64,000 nucleotides of DNA, from contig NZ_PKQP01000008.1 of assembly GCF_002887735.1 (NCBI RefSeq), positions 62,001 to 126,000 on the forward strand. The letters run 5' to 3'. The stretch's first letter is position 1. Every line of letters begins with the position of its first letter. Made by a program: the position numbers and the translations under genes. This document shows positions 8,620-17,321 of this stretch, piece after piece. Origin of the DNA: Stenotrophomonas bentonitica. GTDB taxonomy: Bacteria > Pseudomonadota > Gammaproteobacteria > Xanthomonadales > Xanthomonadaceae. Under the pieces are notes generated by a model, which ran no database searches, was not told the DNA's origin, and saw only the letters and a program-made list of their open reading frames with translations.

Positions 8620-9699
8620 ATGTCACTGCCCCCACCCGTTCTTTACCACGCCTCGCTCGAGCATGCCGACGAAGATGAGGCCACGCATATCCGCGAACTG
8701 ACCGAGGTATTCGCGCGCATGGCGCTGACCGTCGCCGAGCAGGAAGGCCACGCCCACCGTGCGGTGCACGCCAAGGGCCAAGGGTTGTTGAAGGGCCGGC
8801 TACGTGTATTGGACGGGTTGCCGGCCGAGTTGCGACACGGCCTGTTTGCGCGGCCGGGCAGCTACGACGCACTGGTCCGGCTGTCTTCGCCACCGGCCGA
8901 GCAGCTGCCAGACTCGGTCTCCACCCCGCGCGCGATGGCGCTCAAGGTGATCGGCGTGGAAGGCCCGCGCGCCGAGGGTGCGGAGGAACAGCACACCCAG
9001 GATTTCCTGATGGTCAACGGTCCGGCGTTCAACACGCCCGGCGTCGCCGGCTTCCTGCGTTCGGCCAAGCTGCTGGCCGCCACTACCGAGCGGATGCCGC
9101 GTACCAAACGCATGATCTCAGCCACGCTGCGCGGCGCGGAGGCGGCGCTGGAAGCCGTCGGCGGGGAAAGTGCCACGCTGAAAGGCATGGGCGGCGAGCC
9201 GCAACACCATCCGCTGGGCGAAACCTTCTTCAGTCAGGTGCCCTTCCTCTATGGTCCCTACATGGCCAAGTTTTCACTGGCCCCGATCTCACCGGCGCTG
9301 CTTGCGCTGACCGGCGACAAGATCGGCTCGGACGAAGATGCGCAGCGAGAGGCAGTGGTGTCCTTCTTCACCGACCTGCCCAATCCGGTCGAATGGGAGC
9401 TGCGGGTGCAGCTGTGCCGCGACGTCGAACGCATGCCGATCGAGGATGCGTCGGTCGAGTGGCCGGAAGCGGACAGTCCGTTCCTGCCGGTTGCACGCCT
9501 GAGCGTTGCGCAGCAGGAAGCGTGGCAGCCTGCCAGCTCACCGGGCATCGAGGACGCACTGGCGTTCGCCCCGTGGCACGCGCTGGCCGAGCATCGCCCG
9601 CTGGGGGGCTTGAACCGTGCGCGCCGCGTGGTAATGGCCGCTTCGCGACAGTTCCGTTCGCGGTTCAATGGGTGTCCGATCCACGAACCGGTGGGATGA
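8620..9699 (+). CDS. Catalase-fold heme protein (y4iL/SrpA-like branch)
   Basis: A 359-residue member of the short catalase-related families. The distal heme pocket is recognisable: His50 in RAVHAKGQG and Asn133 in FLMVNGPAF. The C-terminal region, PLGGLNRARRVVMAASRQF, aligns with the catalase proximal motif RxxxY, but the tyrosine position is Met339 (Arg335 four residues before). That makes ordinary catalase activity doubtful; peroxidase, hydroperoxide-metabolising or non-enzymatic roles are possible. AGGAG lies seven bases before the ATG. It is probably cytoplasmic, with no signal peptide seen. Confidence 0.82.
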   Translation: MSLPPPVLYHASLEHADEDEATHIRELTEVFARMALTVAEQEGHAHRAVHAKGQGLLKGRLRVLDGLPAELRHGLFARPGSYDALVRLSSPPAEQLPDSVSTPRAMALKVIGVEGPRAEGAEEQHTQDFLMVNGPAFNTPGVAGFLRSAKLLAATTERMPRTKRMISATLRGAEAALEAVGGESATLKGMGGEPQHHPLGETFFSQVPFLYGPYMAKFSLAPISPALLALTGDKIGSDEDAQREAVVSFFTDLPNPVEWELRVQLCRDVERMPIEDASVEWPEADSPFLPVARLSVAQQEAWQPASSPGIEDALAFAPWHALAEHRPLGGLNRARRVVMAASRQFRSRFNGCPIHEPVG

Positions 9700-9740
9700 C
9701 ACTGAGCCTGTTGCTGCTGCTCAGGCCATTGCAGTAACCC

Positions 9741-10364
9741 TCACGCCGGGGTGTGCAGCTCCATGGCGCGCATCACGATCGGCTTGGCCCAGTCAGGCGT
9801 CTGCAGCAGCTCGATCGCCGAGGCCGGGTAGTGCAGCCCGTTGCGATCCAACTGCAGCACCGGCAGCGGTTCGGCGCCGTCGGCATCGGCCGGGGCGCTG
9901 TTGTCGTAGACATGCAGCTCGGCCAGGTGCGGCAGCAGGGCCAGCAGATTCTCGCGCGAGGAATCGTAACGGGCGCGGATCTTGTCGGCGGGGATGTCAT
10001 GCCCGCCACGGCTGACCCGGGCCGCGACGCGTGCCATGTGCAGCTCCACGCTCTGCAGGCCACAAAACCAGATGGCCACGTGGTGACGGTCGCAGGCCTC
10101 GCGCAGCAGGCGCGGGATGGTGTTGCCGCCCAGGGTGGTTTCGAAGGCGAAGTCGCTGCCCTCGTCGATGGCCTGCCGCAAGCGGCGCGCGCCCTCGTTC
10201 CACGCGGCGGCATTGGCATCCCCCAGCGCCCAGCCGGCCTCCACCAGGCGGCGGGTGAACGTATCCGGGTTGAACCAGGTCAGGCCTTCTTCTTCCAGCC
10301 ACATGCCCAGCAGCGAACTTTTGCCGGCGCCATTGACGCCGGCCAAGACCAGAATCCGCCCCAT
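9741..10364 (-). CDS. Zeta-toxin-like P-loop kinase
   Basis: A 207-residue P-loop protein beginning LVLAGVNGAGKSSLL (Walker A at residues 9-16), followed by FNPDTFTRR and FAFETTLGG, segments that in zeta/PezT toxins carry the catalytic Asp and substrate-binding residues. Family members such as PezT phosphorylate UDP-N-acetylglucosamine and block cell-wall synthesis. It starts three bases after the end of the Phd-like antitoxin gene, the expected antitoxin-first order. The canonical partner of zeta toxins is an epsilon/PezA protein, so this pairing is a variant. Other ATPase functions cannot be excluded. Confidence 0.8.
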   Translation of the reverse strand: MGRILVLAGVNGAGKSSLLGMWLEEEGLTWFNPDTFTRRLVEAGWALGDANAAAWNEGARRLRQAIDEGSDFAFETTLGGNTIPRLLREACDRHHVAIWFCGLQSVELHMARVAARVSRGGHDIPADKIRARYDSSRENLLALLPHLAELHVYDNSAPADADGAEPLPVLQLDRNGLHYPASAIELLQTPDWAKPIVMRAMELHTPA

Positions 10365-10367
10365 CGG

Positions 10368-10709
10368 TCAGAGCGGACTGCCGAGGGCGACCTTGCGGCC
10401 GCGGCGGATCGGCTGGCCCAGCACCTTGCCCAGCCCGCCATCGCGGCCGAGGCCGGCCAGGGTGGTATCGAACGCGGCGCGCAGGCGTTCCAGCTCGCCC
10501 ATGCGCTCATCGAGGTCGCCGCCGACCGCCTTGGCCAGCAGTTCCTGGTAGGTCTTGATGTCCACGATCACCGCTTCGGGATGATTGTGGTTGGTGATCA
10601 CCAGTGCCTGCTTCTCGCGGACGGTCCGCATCAGGCTGGGCCAGCCGCGGGTTTTGACCGAGGAGGCAGTGGCCTTCTCAAGGCCGGGCAGATCCAATGG
10701 CAGGGTCAT
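10368..10709 (-). CDS. Phd/YefM-type antitoxin
   Basis: A 113-residue protein whose middle section (REKQALVITNHNHPEAVIVDIKTYQELL, about residues 31-58) is the Phd/YefM DNA-binding fold. The C-terminal third is a charged helix plus a basic tail, which would be the part that clamps the toxin. TGGAGC lies seven bases before the ATG. The gene directly precedes the zeta-like toxin, and a long inverted repeat covers the promoter, as expected for an autorepressed toxin-antitoxin operon. Assignment as antitoxin is inference from fold, order and spacing. Confidence 0.78.
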   Translation of the reverse strand: MTLPLDLPGLEKATASSVKTRGWPSLMRTVREKQALVITNHNHPEAVIVDIKTYQELLAKAVGGDLDERMGELERLRAAFDTTLAGLGRDGGLGKVLGQPIRRGRKVALGSPL

Positions 10710-10735
10710 GGCACGCTCCAGGACGGGATGTGCCC

Positions 10736-10788
10736 ACTATACCCCTTCTGGCCAAATTGGACATAAATCCCATTTTGGCCAGAAGGGG
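10736..10788 (-). promoter_or_regulatory. Promoter and operator-like inverted repeat of the toxin-antitoxin operon
   Basis: On the minus strand a TATAGT -10 box (10736-10741) abuts a nearly perfect inverted repeat with arms at 10742-10760 and 10769-10788 (core CCCCTTCTGGCCAAA). The repeat lies upstream of the antitoxin ATG, between it and the end of the GH92 gene. Direct contact with the -10 box and the absence of a following T run favour an operator for autorepression by the antitoxin over a terminator. The -35 box would lie inside the repeat and is not well defined. Confidence 0.65.
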
Positions 10789-10802
10789 GCCGCGGTCACC
10801 CG

Positions 10803-13145
10803 TCAGCGGGACATCGAGTACGGCTGCTCGGCGCCCTGCCCCGGCCAGGCCTTGTTCGGCTCGGCCTGCAGCGTGAAGCGCAGTTCGCCGCCGGCCAGGA
10901 TCTCGCCGTGGCGCAGGAAGGTGCGCTGCAGCGGTTGGCCGTTGAGGGTGACCGAGCCGACGTAGTCGTGGCCCTTGCCCAGCCCTTCGGTGACGATGGT
11001 GAAGGTCTTGCCGTTGGGCAGGTGCAGCGCCGCCCTGGGCAGGAACGGACGGCCGATGATGTACTCGCCGCTGCCCGGGGCCACCGGGTAGAAGCCCAGT
11101 GCAGTGAACACATACCAGGCCGACATCTGGCCGAGATCGTCATTGCCCGCCAGGCCATCGGGGCGGTCGGCGTACTGGGTGTCCATGATCTGCTTCAGCC
11201 GCGCCTGGGTGCGCCATGGCTGGCCGGCATGGGCATACAGGTACGCCACGTGGTGGCTGGGCTCATTGCCGTGCGCATACCAGCCGATCAGGCCGGTGAT
11301 GTCTTCCATGTGCTCGAAGATCGACGGGTCGACCTTGGCCTCGAACACCTCATCCAGCCTGGCCAGCAGTTTATCGCTGCCCCCGTGCGCGGCGGCCAGA
11401 CCGGCCACGTCGTGTGGCACGTACCAGGAGTACTGCCAGGCATTGCCTTCGGTGTAATCGGTGCCGTAGCCGCTGGCGCTCGGGTCGAACGGCGTGCGGA
11501 AGCTGCCATCGCGCTTGCGCGCGCGCATGAAGCCGGTGTCCTTGTCGAACGCATTGCGCCAGTTCGTGGCGCGCTTCTCGAACTCGCCGGCGACCTTCGT
11601 GTTGCCCATGGCCTTGGCCATGCGCGCGATGGTCCAATCGTCGAAGGCGTACTCCAGCGTCTTGCTGGCGGCCTCGCCTTCTTCATCGATCGGCACCCAG
11701 CCCAGTTCGCGATACTGCGCGATGCCGTCGTACGGACCGTAGTTGGCGGTCGCCACCATGGCGGCCAGTGCCTTGTTCTCATCGAAACCACGGATGCCCT
11801 TGAGGTAGGCATCGGCGATCACCGGCACCGCGTGGTAGCCGATCATGCACCACGTTTCCTGACCGTGGAATGCCCACACCGGCAGCATCCCGTAGGCGCT
11901 GTTGTGCTGGTGTGCGAGCAGCGAATTGATGAAATCGCTGTTGCGCTTTTCCGGCTGCACCAGGGTCAGCAGCGGATGCAGGGCGCGGTAGGTATCCCAC
12001 AGCGAGAAGGTCGAATAGTTGGTGTAGCCCTCGGCGCGATGCACGGCGTTGTCCGAGCCGCGGTACTGGCCATCGCTGTCCATGAACACGGTCGGCCCGA
12101 GCAGGCTGTGGTACAGCGCGGTATAGGCACTGCGGCGGTCATGCTCGGGGCCGTCGATATCCAGCACCGACAGCGCCTGCGACCACTGCGCTTTTGCCTC
12201 GGCGCGGACGCGGTCGAAATCGAAGCCGGGCACTTCGCTTTCCAGGTTGGCGATCGCACCGGCCTCGCTGACCGAGGAAATCGCCACCGTCACCACCAGC
12301 GGTGTATCCAGCTTGCCGAAATCGAAGGTGCCGACCAGCTGGCGCCCTTCAATCTGCGCACGCTGCGCGGGGCTCTGGTGCCCCGGCGGCGGGAAGCCCT
12401 TGTAGGCGATGTCGGTCTCGGTGTTGTGGAACTCGTGACCGGTCAGCGGCCGGGAGAAACGCATCGCGAAATACAGCTCCCGGCCCGGCGCCCAGCCGCG
12501 GGTCTCGCGGAAGCCGGTGATGGTGCCGTCCTCGCGGGCGCGCAGCCGCGACCACAGGATCTTGCCGGGGTAATCGTAGAGGCTGGTGCGCAGGTCCAGG
12601 AGCACGCGCGCCGGCTGGTTGGCCGGGTAGGTATAGCGGTGCACGCCGACGCGGGTGCTGGTGGTCAGCTCCGCGCGCACCTTCGGATCATCCAGCGTGA
12701 CCGCGTAGTAGCCTGGCTCGGCGCGCTCGTCGTCGTGGCGGAAGCGCGAGGTGTAGCCGCTGCCGGGCTTGTCGGGGTCGCCCCGCTCCAGGCTGGCATC
12801 GGTGCGCACCGGCATCAGCAGCACATCGCCAAGATCGGAATGGCCGCTGCCGGAGAAGTGCGTATGCGAGAAGCCGACGATGCTGCTGTCGTCATGCCGA
12901 TACCCTGCGGCCCAGCCATAGGCCTTCTCGCGCGGCTGGATGCGGGTATCCGGGCTCAGCTGGACCATGCCGAACGGCACCGTGGCGCCGGGATAGGTAT
13001 GGCCCTCGCCCGCCGTGCCGATGAACGGATCCACCGCCGCGTACGCGCGCTCGCCGACCTTCGCCGGTGCCGCCGTGGCGGTGCCGGCCACCAACATCGC
13101 CCCTACCGCGAGCCCCAACCACCGTACCGTCCCCGTTTTTGTCAT
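10803..13145 (-). CDS. GH92 family alpha-1,2-mannosidase-like glycosidase, exported
   Basis: Glycoside hydrolase of 780 residues, about the family norm. A signal peptide (residues 1-26, ending TATAA) directs export. The N-terminal beta-sandwich starts with VDPFIGTAGEGHTYPGATVP, followed by HTHFSGSGHSDLGDVLLMP. The C-terminal (alpha/alpha)6 barrel has the GH92 signature GNDDLGQMSAWYVFTALGFYP, which includes the catalytic-base region. GH92 enzymes are calcium-dependent exo-alpha-mannosidases acting on alpha-1,2 or other linkages of N-glycans and mannans. There are no neighbouring glycan-uptake genes, so the substrate stays open. Confidence 0.92.
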   Translation of the reverse strand: MTKTGTVRWLGLAVGAMLVAGTATAAPAKVGERAYAAVDPFIGTAGEGHTYPGATVPFGMVQLSPDTRIQPREKAYGWAAGYRHDDSSIVGFSHTHFSGSGHSDLGDVLLMPVRTDASLERGDPDKPGSGYTSRFRHDDERAEPGYYAVTLDDPKVRAELTTSTRVGVHRYTYPANQPARVLLDLRTSLYDYPGKILWSRLRAREDGTITGFRETRGWAPGRELYFAMRFSRPLTGHEFHNTETDIAYKGFPPPGHQSPAQRAQIEGRQLVGTFDFGKLDTPLVVTVAISSVSEAGAIANLESEVPGFDFDRVRAEAKAQWSQALSVLDIDGPEHDRRSAYTALYHSLLGPTVFMDSDGQYRGSDNAVHRAEGYTNYSTFSLWDTYRALHPLLTLVQPEKRNSDFINSLLAHQHNSAYGMLPVWAFHGQETWCMIGYHAVPVIADAYLKGIRGFDENKALAAMVATANYGPYDGIAQYRELGWVPIDEEGEAASKTLEYAFDDWTIARMAKAMGNTKVAGEFEKRATNWRNAFDKDTGFMRARKRDGSFRTPFDPSASGYGTDYTEGNAWQYSWYVPHDVAGLAAAHGGSDKLLARLDEVFEAKVDPSIFEHMEDITGLIGWYAHGNEPSHHVAYLYAHAGQPWRTQARLKQIMDTQYADRPDGLAGNDDLGQMSAWYVFTALGFYPVAPGSGEYIIGRPFLPRAALHLPNGKTFTIVTEGLGKGHDYVGSVTLNGQPLQRTFLRHGEILAGGELRFTLQAEPNKAWPGQGAEQPYSMSR

Positions 13146-13227
13146 GGCGTTGAATTTAGATCGATTCAGGTGGGGTTGATCCTAGCACTGGCCGATCGGG
13201 CTGACATGTTGCGGTGCGGGTGTTACC

Positions 13228-13252
13228 GGCGCCGGCCCTCCTGGCCGGCGCC
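13228..13252 (-). terminator. Perfect 10-bp hairpin after the proP-like gene
   Basis: Arms GGCGCCGGCC (13228-13237) and GGCCGGCGCC (13243-13252) with a 5-base loop lie 36 bases after the end of the ProP-type gene on the minus strand and before the GH92 start. There is no U run. A terminator is the simplest reading; a roadblock hairpin or a repeated intergenic palindrome are alternatives. Confidence 0.5.
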
Positions 13253-13287
13253 ATGGCGGCGCAGTGGGTGACCGGACCGGACCGGCG

Positions 13288-14775
13288 TTACGCCGGGCGC
13301 GCATCTTCCGGCACCGCTGCCACCGGCAGCGTCGGCTGGGTCACATCCACCGTGACCGGCTCATCGCTGCGCATCAGGGCACGGGCTTCGGCTTCGCTGG
13401 CCACCGCCGGCGGCGACCCCCGCAGCGGCATGCCGGCGGTCTCGCGCACGAACAGCATGGTGATCACACCGATCACCGCCGCCCCCATCAGGTAATACGC
13501 CGGCACCAGCGGATCACCGGTACGCTCCACCAGCCACGCAGTGACCAGCGGCGTGGTGCCACCAAACAGCGAGACCGACACATTGAAGGCGATCGACAGC
13601 GCGCTGTAGCGCACCGGGGTATAGAACAGTGCCGGTAGCGTGGACGGCATCGAGCTGGTGAAGCACACCAGCGCCACGCCCAGCAGCATCAGGCCCAGGA
13701 AGATCAACCAGTCATTGCCGCTGCCGACCAGCTTCAGGCAGGGGATCGCCAGCAGGAACAAGGCGATGCAGGCACCGATGATCATCGGGCGGCGGCCCAG
13801 GCGATCACTGAACAACCCGCCCAGCACATTGAGCGGCATCATCACCAGCATCACGATGATGATCAGCAGCAGCCCCTTGCTCTCGGCATAGCCCATCGTC
13901 ACGCTGAGGTAGCTGGGCATGTAGGTCAGCAGCATGTAATCGGTGACGTTGAACACCAGCACCAGGCCAACGCAGATCAGCAGCTGCGCCCAATGCACGC
14001 GGAAGAGCGCACCCAGGCCGGGGCGTTCGTGATCGCGCTTCTCGGCCTCTTCGGCGTACGCACGGAACGCCGGCGTCTCTTCCAGCTTCATGCGCATGTA
14101 CAGGCCGAGCAGGCCCAGCGGACCGGCCACCAGGAACGGAATGCGCCAGCCCCAGTCCAGCATCTGCGTGCTGCTCAGCGCCATGTGCAGCGCGGTGACC
14201 GTGCCCGCGCCGGCGATGTAGCCGCCCAGCGTGCCGAACTCGAGCCAGCTGCCCATCAGGCCGCGGTTGCGGTCGGTCGAGTACTCGGCGATGAAGGTCG
14301 CCGCACCCCCGTACTCGCCACCGGTGGAGAAGCCCTGCACGATCCGGGCGAGCAGCAGCAGTGCCGGGGCCCAGATGCCGATGCGGTCATAGGAGGGAAT
14401 CAAGCCGATGCTGAAGGTGCCCAGCGCCATCAGGATCATGGTGAAGGCCAGCACTTTCTGGCGGCCGTACTTGTCGCCGAGTGGCCCGAACACCAGCCCG
14501 CCCAGTGGACGCACCAGGAAGGCCACGGTGAAGGTGGCGAAGGTAGCGATCAGCTGCGCGGTCGGGCTGCTGTCGGGGAAGAACACGTGACCCAGCGTGA
14601 CGGCGAGATAGCCATAGACACCGAAATCAAACCACTCCATCGCGTTGCCGAGTGCGGCCGCACCCACGGCCTTCTTGAGCATCGGGCGATCAACGACGGT
14701 GACTTCGTCGACGTGCATCTGGCGGCGGCGTTTGAACCAGCCGAAATGGGCATGTGCGGCATGCAGGTCCTGCAT
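13288..14775 (-). CDS. MFS symporter, ProP/metabolite:H+ symporter type
   Basis: Inner-membrane transporter of 495 residues with 12 predicted helices. The stretch GNAMEWFDFGVYGYLAVTLG near residue 45 and the loop GDKYGRQK belong to the metabolite:H+ symporter branch that contains ProP (proline/betaine) and citrate or alpha-ketoglutarate carriers. A soluble tail of about 50 residues follows the last helix. The ATG at 14775 (MQDLHAAHAHFG) has AGGAGA eight bases upstream, so 35 residues of open frame before it are excluded. The osmoprotectant role is likely from family only; the substrate is not proven. Confidence 0.85.
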   Translation of the reverse strand: MQDLHAAHAHFGWFKRRRQMHVDEVTVVDRPMLKKAVGAAALGNAMEWFDFGVYGYLAVTLGHVFFPDSSPTAQLIATFATFTVAFLVRPLGGLVFGPLGDKYGRQKVLAFTMILMALGTFSIGLIPSYDRIGIWAPALLLLARIVQGFSTGGEYGGAATFIAEYSTDRNRGLMGSWLEFGTLGGYIAGAGTVTALHMALSSTQMLDWGWRIPFLVAGPLGLLGLYMRMKLEETPAFRAYAEEAEKRDHERPGLGALFRVHWAQLLICVGLVLVFNVTDYMLLTYMPSYLSVTMGYAESKGLLLIIIVMLVMMPLNVLGGLFSDRLGRRPMIIGACIALFLLAIPCLKLVGSGNDWLIFLGLMLLGVALVCFTSSMPSTLPALFYTPVRYSALSIAFNVSVSLFGGTTPLVTAWLVERTGDPLVPAYYLMGAAVIGVITMLFVRETAGMPLRGSPPAVASEAEARALMRSDEPVTVDVTQPTLPVAAVPEDARPA

Positions 14776-15167
14776 CTGCTTTCTCCTGGAAGCAGGCCAT
14801 CGCGGCGCCCGAGGTCCCGCGCACGGCACAGGAAACACCGCCTCTGATGACACAGCGCGACGCGCGAAGAGGGGTTGCAACAGACGATCCCGGACGGCCG
14901 CGTGGACTCAGCGACGCTGCGGGATGGATGACCCGGAAGCGGGCAATGGCCCGGGGGTGATCAAGCGGGCCATGATACTACAAACGACGCCGGCGTTCCC
15001 CTCGCTGCTCGTCCGGAGCGCGTGGAACAGCCTGTTTCAGGCGTTTTCAGCGGTCTTTCATGTGATGAACGCACGCAGGCGCAGCAGGTCCAAACCGCGG
15101 CGTACTGCGCGCCAATGCACGTATCGGAGGACGCATCCTGCTGGCCTGCGCGACCCGCATCCTTCCG
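14776..15167. other. Intergenic region upstream of the proP-like gene
   Basis: About 390 bases without a supportable gene between the ProP-type start and the thioredoxin-like stop, both on the minus strand. It must contain the ProP promoter; a TATCAT on the minus strand at 14972-14977 is a possible -10 box without a clear -35. Nothing else was recognised. Confidence 0.5.
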
Positions 15168-15497
15168 TTACGGACCGCGTTCCAGCGCATCAATCAGCGG
15201 CGCCAGATCCTCGCGCTCATGCGGCCGTACCGCGCGGGCGATCTCCTGGCCATCGCGCAGCAGGATCACGGTCGGCCAGAGTTTCACGGCAAAGGAGCGG
15301 CCCAGTGGCCGCCCCTTCCCGTCCTCGACCTTCAGGTGCGTCGCGTCATAGCCACCGAGAAACTTCTGCAGCAGTGGCTGGGCGGCGCTGCAATGGCCGC
15401 ACCAACCGGTGCCGAATTCCAGCAGCATCCATCCGCTGCCCGCGTCGATGTCGGCACGAGTGATGTCGGACGGGCTGTATTCGCGGGCGAAGGCCAT
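15168..15497 (-). CDS. Thioredoxin-family protein (WCGHC)
   Basis: A 109-residue thioredoxin-fold protein with the active site WCGHC (Cys33 and Cys36), the cis-proline strand KLWPTVILLRDG, and no signal peptide, so it probably acts in the cytoplasm as a disulfide reductant. The first in-frame ATG is further upstream inside the preceding gene; the ATG at 15497 gives a normal thioredoxin length. It starts 10 bases after the attachment-type protein gene on the same strand, so the two form an operon. Its partner protein is not evident. Confidence 0.85.
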   Translation of the reverse strand: MAFAREYSPSDITRADIDAGSGWMLLEFGTGWCGHCSAAQPLLQKFLGGYDATHLKVEDGKGRPLGRSFAVKLWPTVILLRDGQEIARAVRPHEREDLAPLIDALERGP

Positions 15498-15507
15498 GGG
15501 CGGTGTC

Positions 15508-15921
15508 TCAGGACAGGGCGCGCTGGATATCCTCCAGCGGCGCATTGGTGAAGTCCTTGGCGAGATCCTTGAGCAGGCGCTCCTGCGTTTCCTTGTGCAG
15601 CAGCGGACGGATACGGCCCAGGGTCTGCGGATCGGCGATCAGGATCAGGTGCGCGTAGCGGTTCTTCAACGCGTCTTCATTCAACTGTGCCGCCACCTGC
15701 TTGGCAAACGTGGCCTCGTTGAGCTGGGAGATGGTCATCTCCTGCGGCACCGAGCCGGACGGGCCCTGCCCGGACGCGCCGGTATCGCTCACGGCCTGCA
15801 GCTGCAGTTCCCCTTCCTGCTTGAGCTGCAGCTTGTGCGCGGTGCCGACGTTGGTGAACACGCGGGCCGAGCCGCCATCGGCTACAACGACCAGGGTACC
15901 TTCGGGAATCTGCTGACTCAT
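15508..15921 (-). CDS. Host-attachment (AtsE-like) family protein
   Basis: A 137-residue soluble protein of the family annotated 'protein required for attachment to host cells'. Recognisable parts are the N-terminal strand GTLVVVADGGSARVF and the C-terminal half with LNRY-like KNRYAHLILIADPQTLGRIRPLLHKET, resembling the release-factor-eRF1-like fold seen in the family. Two ATGs are adjacent; the second is chosen because its AAGGAG lies at a better distance (six bases). The molecular function is not established, and the family name comes from plant-associated bacteria. It is co-transcribed with the thioredoxin-like gene. Confidence 0.78.
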   Translation of the reverse strand: MSQQIPEGTLVVVADGGSARVFTNVGTAHKLQLKQEGELQLQAVSDTGASGQGPSGSVPQEMTISQLNEATFAKQVAAQLNEDALKNRYAHLILIADPQTLGRIRPLLHKETQERLLKDLAKDFTNAPLEDIQRALS

Positions 15922-16037
15922 CATCTACTCCTTATGGGGAAAACCGAGCGCGGGTGCACTCGGGTTCCACCGTAGGCAACCGAATGTATGCGCAGTGCAT
16001 ACGGATGTATGCATCGTGTATGCAGCCCCGTCGCACC

Positions 16038-17147
16038 CTACTCCGCGGGCGGTCCGGGCAGGGCCATGTCCAGGTGCCGGGCGAAGAAGCGCGCCATCAC
16101 CCGGTACGCCTGCTGGCTTTCCGGCAGCCGGGCGTCGAGGTGGAAGGCGTGGCCCAGCCCGTCCCAGACGTGCAGGTCCGACTGGCGCCCCAGGTCCACC
16201 AGCCGCGAATGGGTATAGGAAACGTTGCTCAGCTCGGCTGCCCGCGTTGCAGTGATGAACAGCGTCGGCGGAAACTGCGCAAGCACCGCATCGGAGAAGA
16301 CCGGCGACACCAGCGGGTCACGGAAGTCCACCGGGCCGTAATAGAGGTCTTCCATGATCGGCAGGCTGCCATCGGCGTGCGGCAGCAGTGCATCGGTGAC
16401 GGCAGCGGCCACGTAGCGCGAATCGCCGCCGTAACGCGCATCGCCACCGGCGCAGAACAGCCCGGCCGCTGCTGGCATCGGCAGCTTTTCCTTGGCGAAC
16501 CACGCCAGCGATTCGCCGGTCAGCACGCCGCCAGCCGAGCAGCCGAACACGCCGATATGCGCTGCGGGCCGCGTTTCCAGTGCCGCGCGGTAGACCGCCG
16601 CCACGTCCTCACTGGCGGCGGGGAACCGATGCTCCGGTCCCTGCCGATACTCTACGGCGACAACCGTGGCACCGGTCATCGCGGCGACCGGGATCGCCTC
16701 AAGAAGACCGATGCTGTCGGCGCGGCCGAACACGAATGCACCACCGTGCAGCTCGATCAGCAGGCGACGCTGCGCCGGATCGGCCGGCGCGCTGCGCGGC
16801 TCGACCCGTACCACCGGCACCCCGTTCCAGGTTTCGTGGTGCAGTTCGACCGGATAGCGCTCGCGCAGCGCCTTGATCTCGCCGTAGGCCCAGTCATCGG
16901 CGCCCTTGCGGATCGTCGCCAGCTCTTTGAGCACGGTGGCGTTATCCATCTTCGCGACCGGATCACCGTTGACGACGGCGCTGCGCATGGCTGCCTGTGC
17001 TTCCGGGCTCAGATACGGCGAGAGCGGCAGCGCAAACCCAGGCACGTTCCGGACCCCTTCGGCGGTCGCCGGCACGGGCGCGGCGGCGGTCGTACCGCTG
17101 GCCGCCACCAACAGCGCCAGCGGCGCGAGCTTTACTGTCCAACCCAT
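16038..17147 (-). CDS. HSL-family alpha/beta hydrolase (esterase/lipase), exported
   Basis: Esterase of 369 residues related to hormone-sensitive lipase. The oxyanion motif HGGAF lies near residue 131, the nucleophile Ser204 sits in GCSAGG, and a GLGHAFH stretch near the C-terminus supplies the catalytic His. A signal peptide (MGWTVKLAPLALLVAASGTTAAA) suggests a periplasmic or secreted enzyme. The frame stays open far upstream, but that part overlaps the divergent aldo/keto reductase gene and lacks a signal peptide, so the ATG at 17147 with CGGAG upstream is chosen. The substrate is unknown, probably short-chain esters. Confidence 0.87.
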   Translation of the reverse strand: MGWTVKLAPLALLVAASGTTAAAPVPATAEGVRNVPGFALPLSPYLSPEAQAAMRSAVVNGDPVAKMDNATVLKELATIRKGADDWAYGEIKALRERYPVELHHETWNGVPVVRVEPRSAPADPAQRRLLIELHGGAFVFGRADSIGLLEAIPVAAMTGATVVAVEYRQGPEHRFPAASEDVAAVYRAALETRPAAHIGVFGCSAGGVLTGESLAWFAKEKLPMPAAAGLFCAGGDARYGGDSRYVAAAVTDALLPHADGSLPIMEDLYYGPVDFRDPLVSPVFSDAVLAQFPPTLFITATRAAELSNVSYTHSRLVDLGRQSDLHVWDGLGHAFHLDARLPESQQAYRVMARFFARHLDMALPGPPAE

Positions 17148-17321
17148 CTGCTGCACTCCGCTGAGAAATCGGGCGACAGAATAGCTGCTGCGTCGTTGCC
17201 ACGCCGCGCAGATCCGGCTCGATCCTTGCCCGCCGCGCAACACTCTTTCGCTTATCGACGGCTGTTTGAGCCAGAGTGCCCCGCGCAGACTGGGCGGCCT
17301 TCCGCTTTGTACCCACCTCAC

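Noticed and set aside
10742..10788. Large inverted repeat as terminator of the GH92 gene
   Set aside because: There is no T run after either arm and a -10 box touches the repeat, so an operator is the better reading. A dual role is possible.
10908..13271. Long plus-strand open frame of 787 codons opposite the GH92 gene
   Set aside because: It is a shadow of the real minus-strand gene; high GC makes antisense frames open. The translation is low-complexity and has no family motifs.
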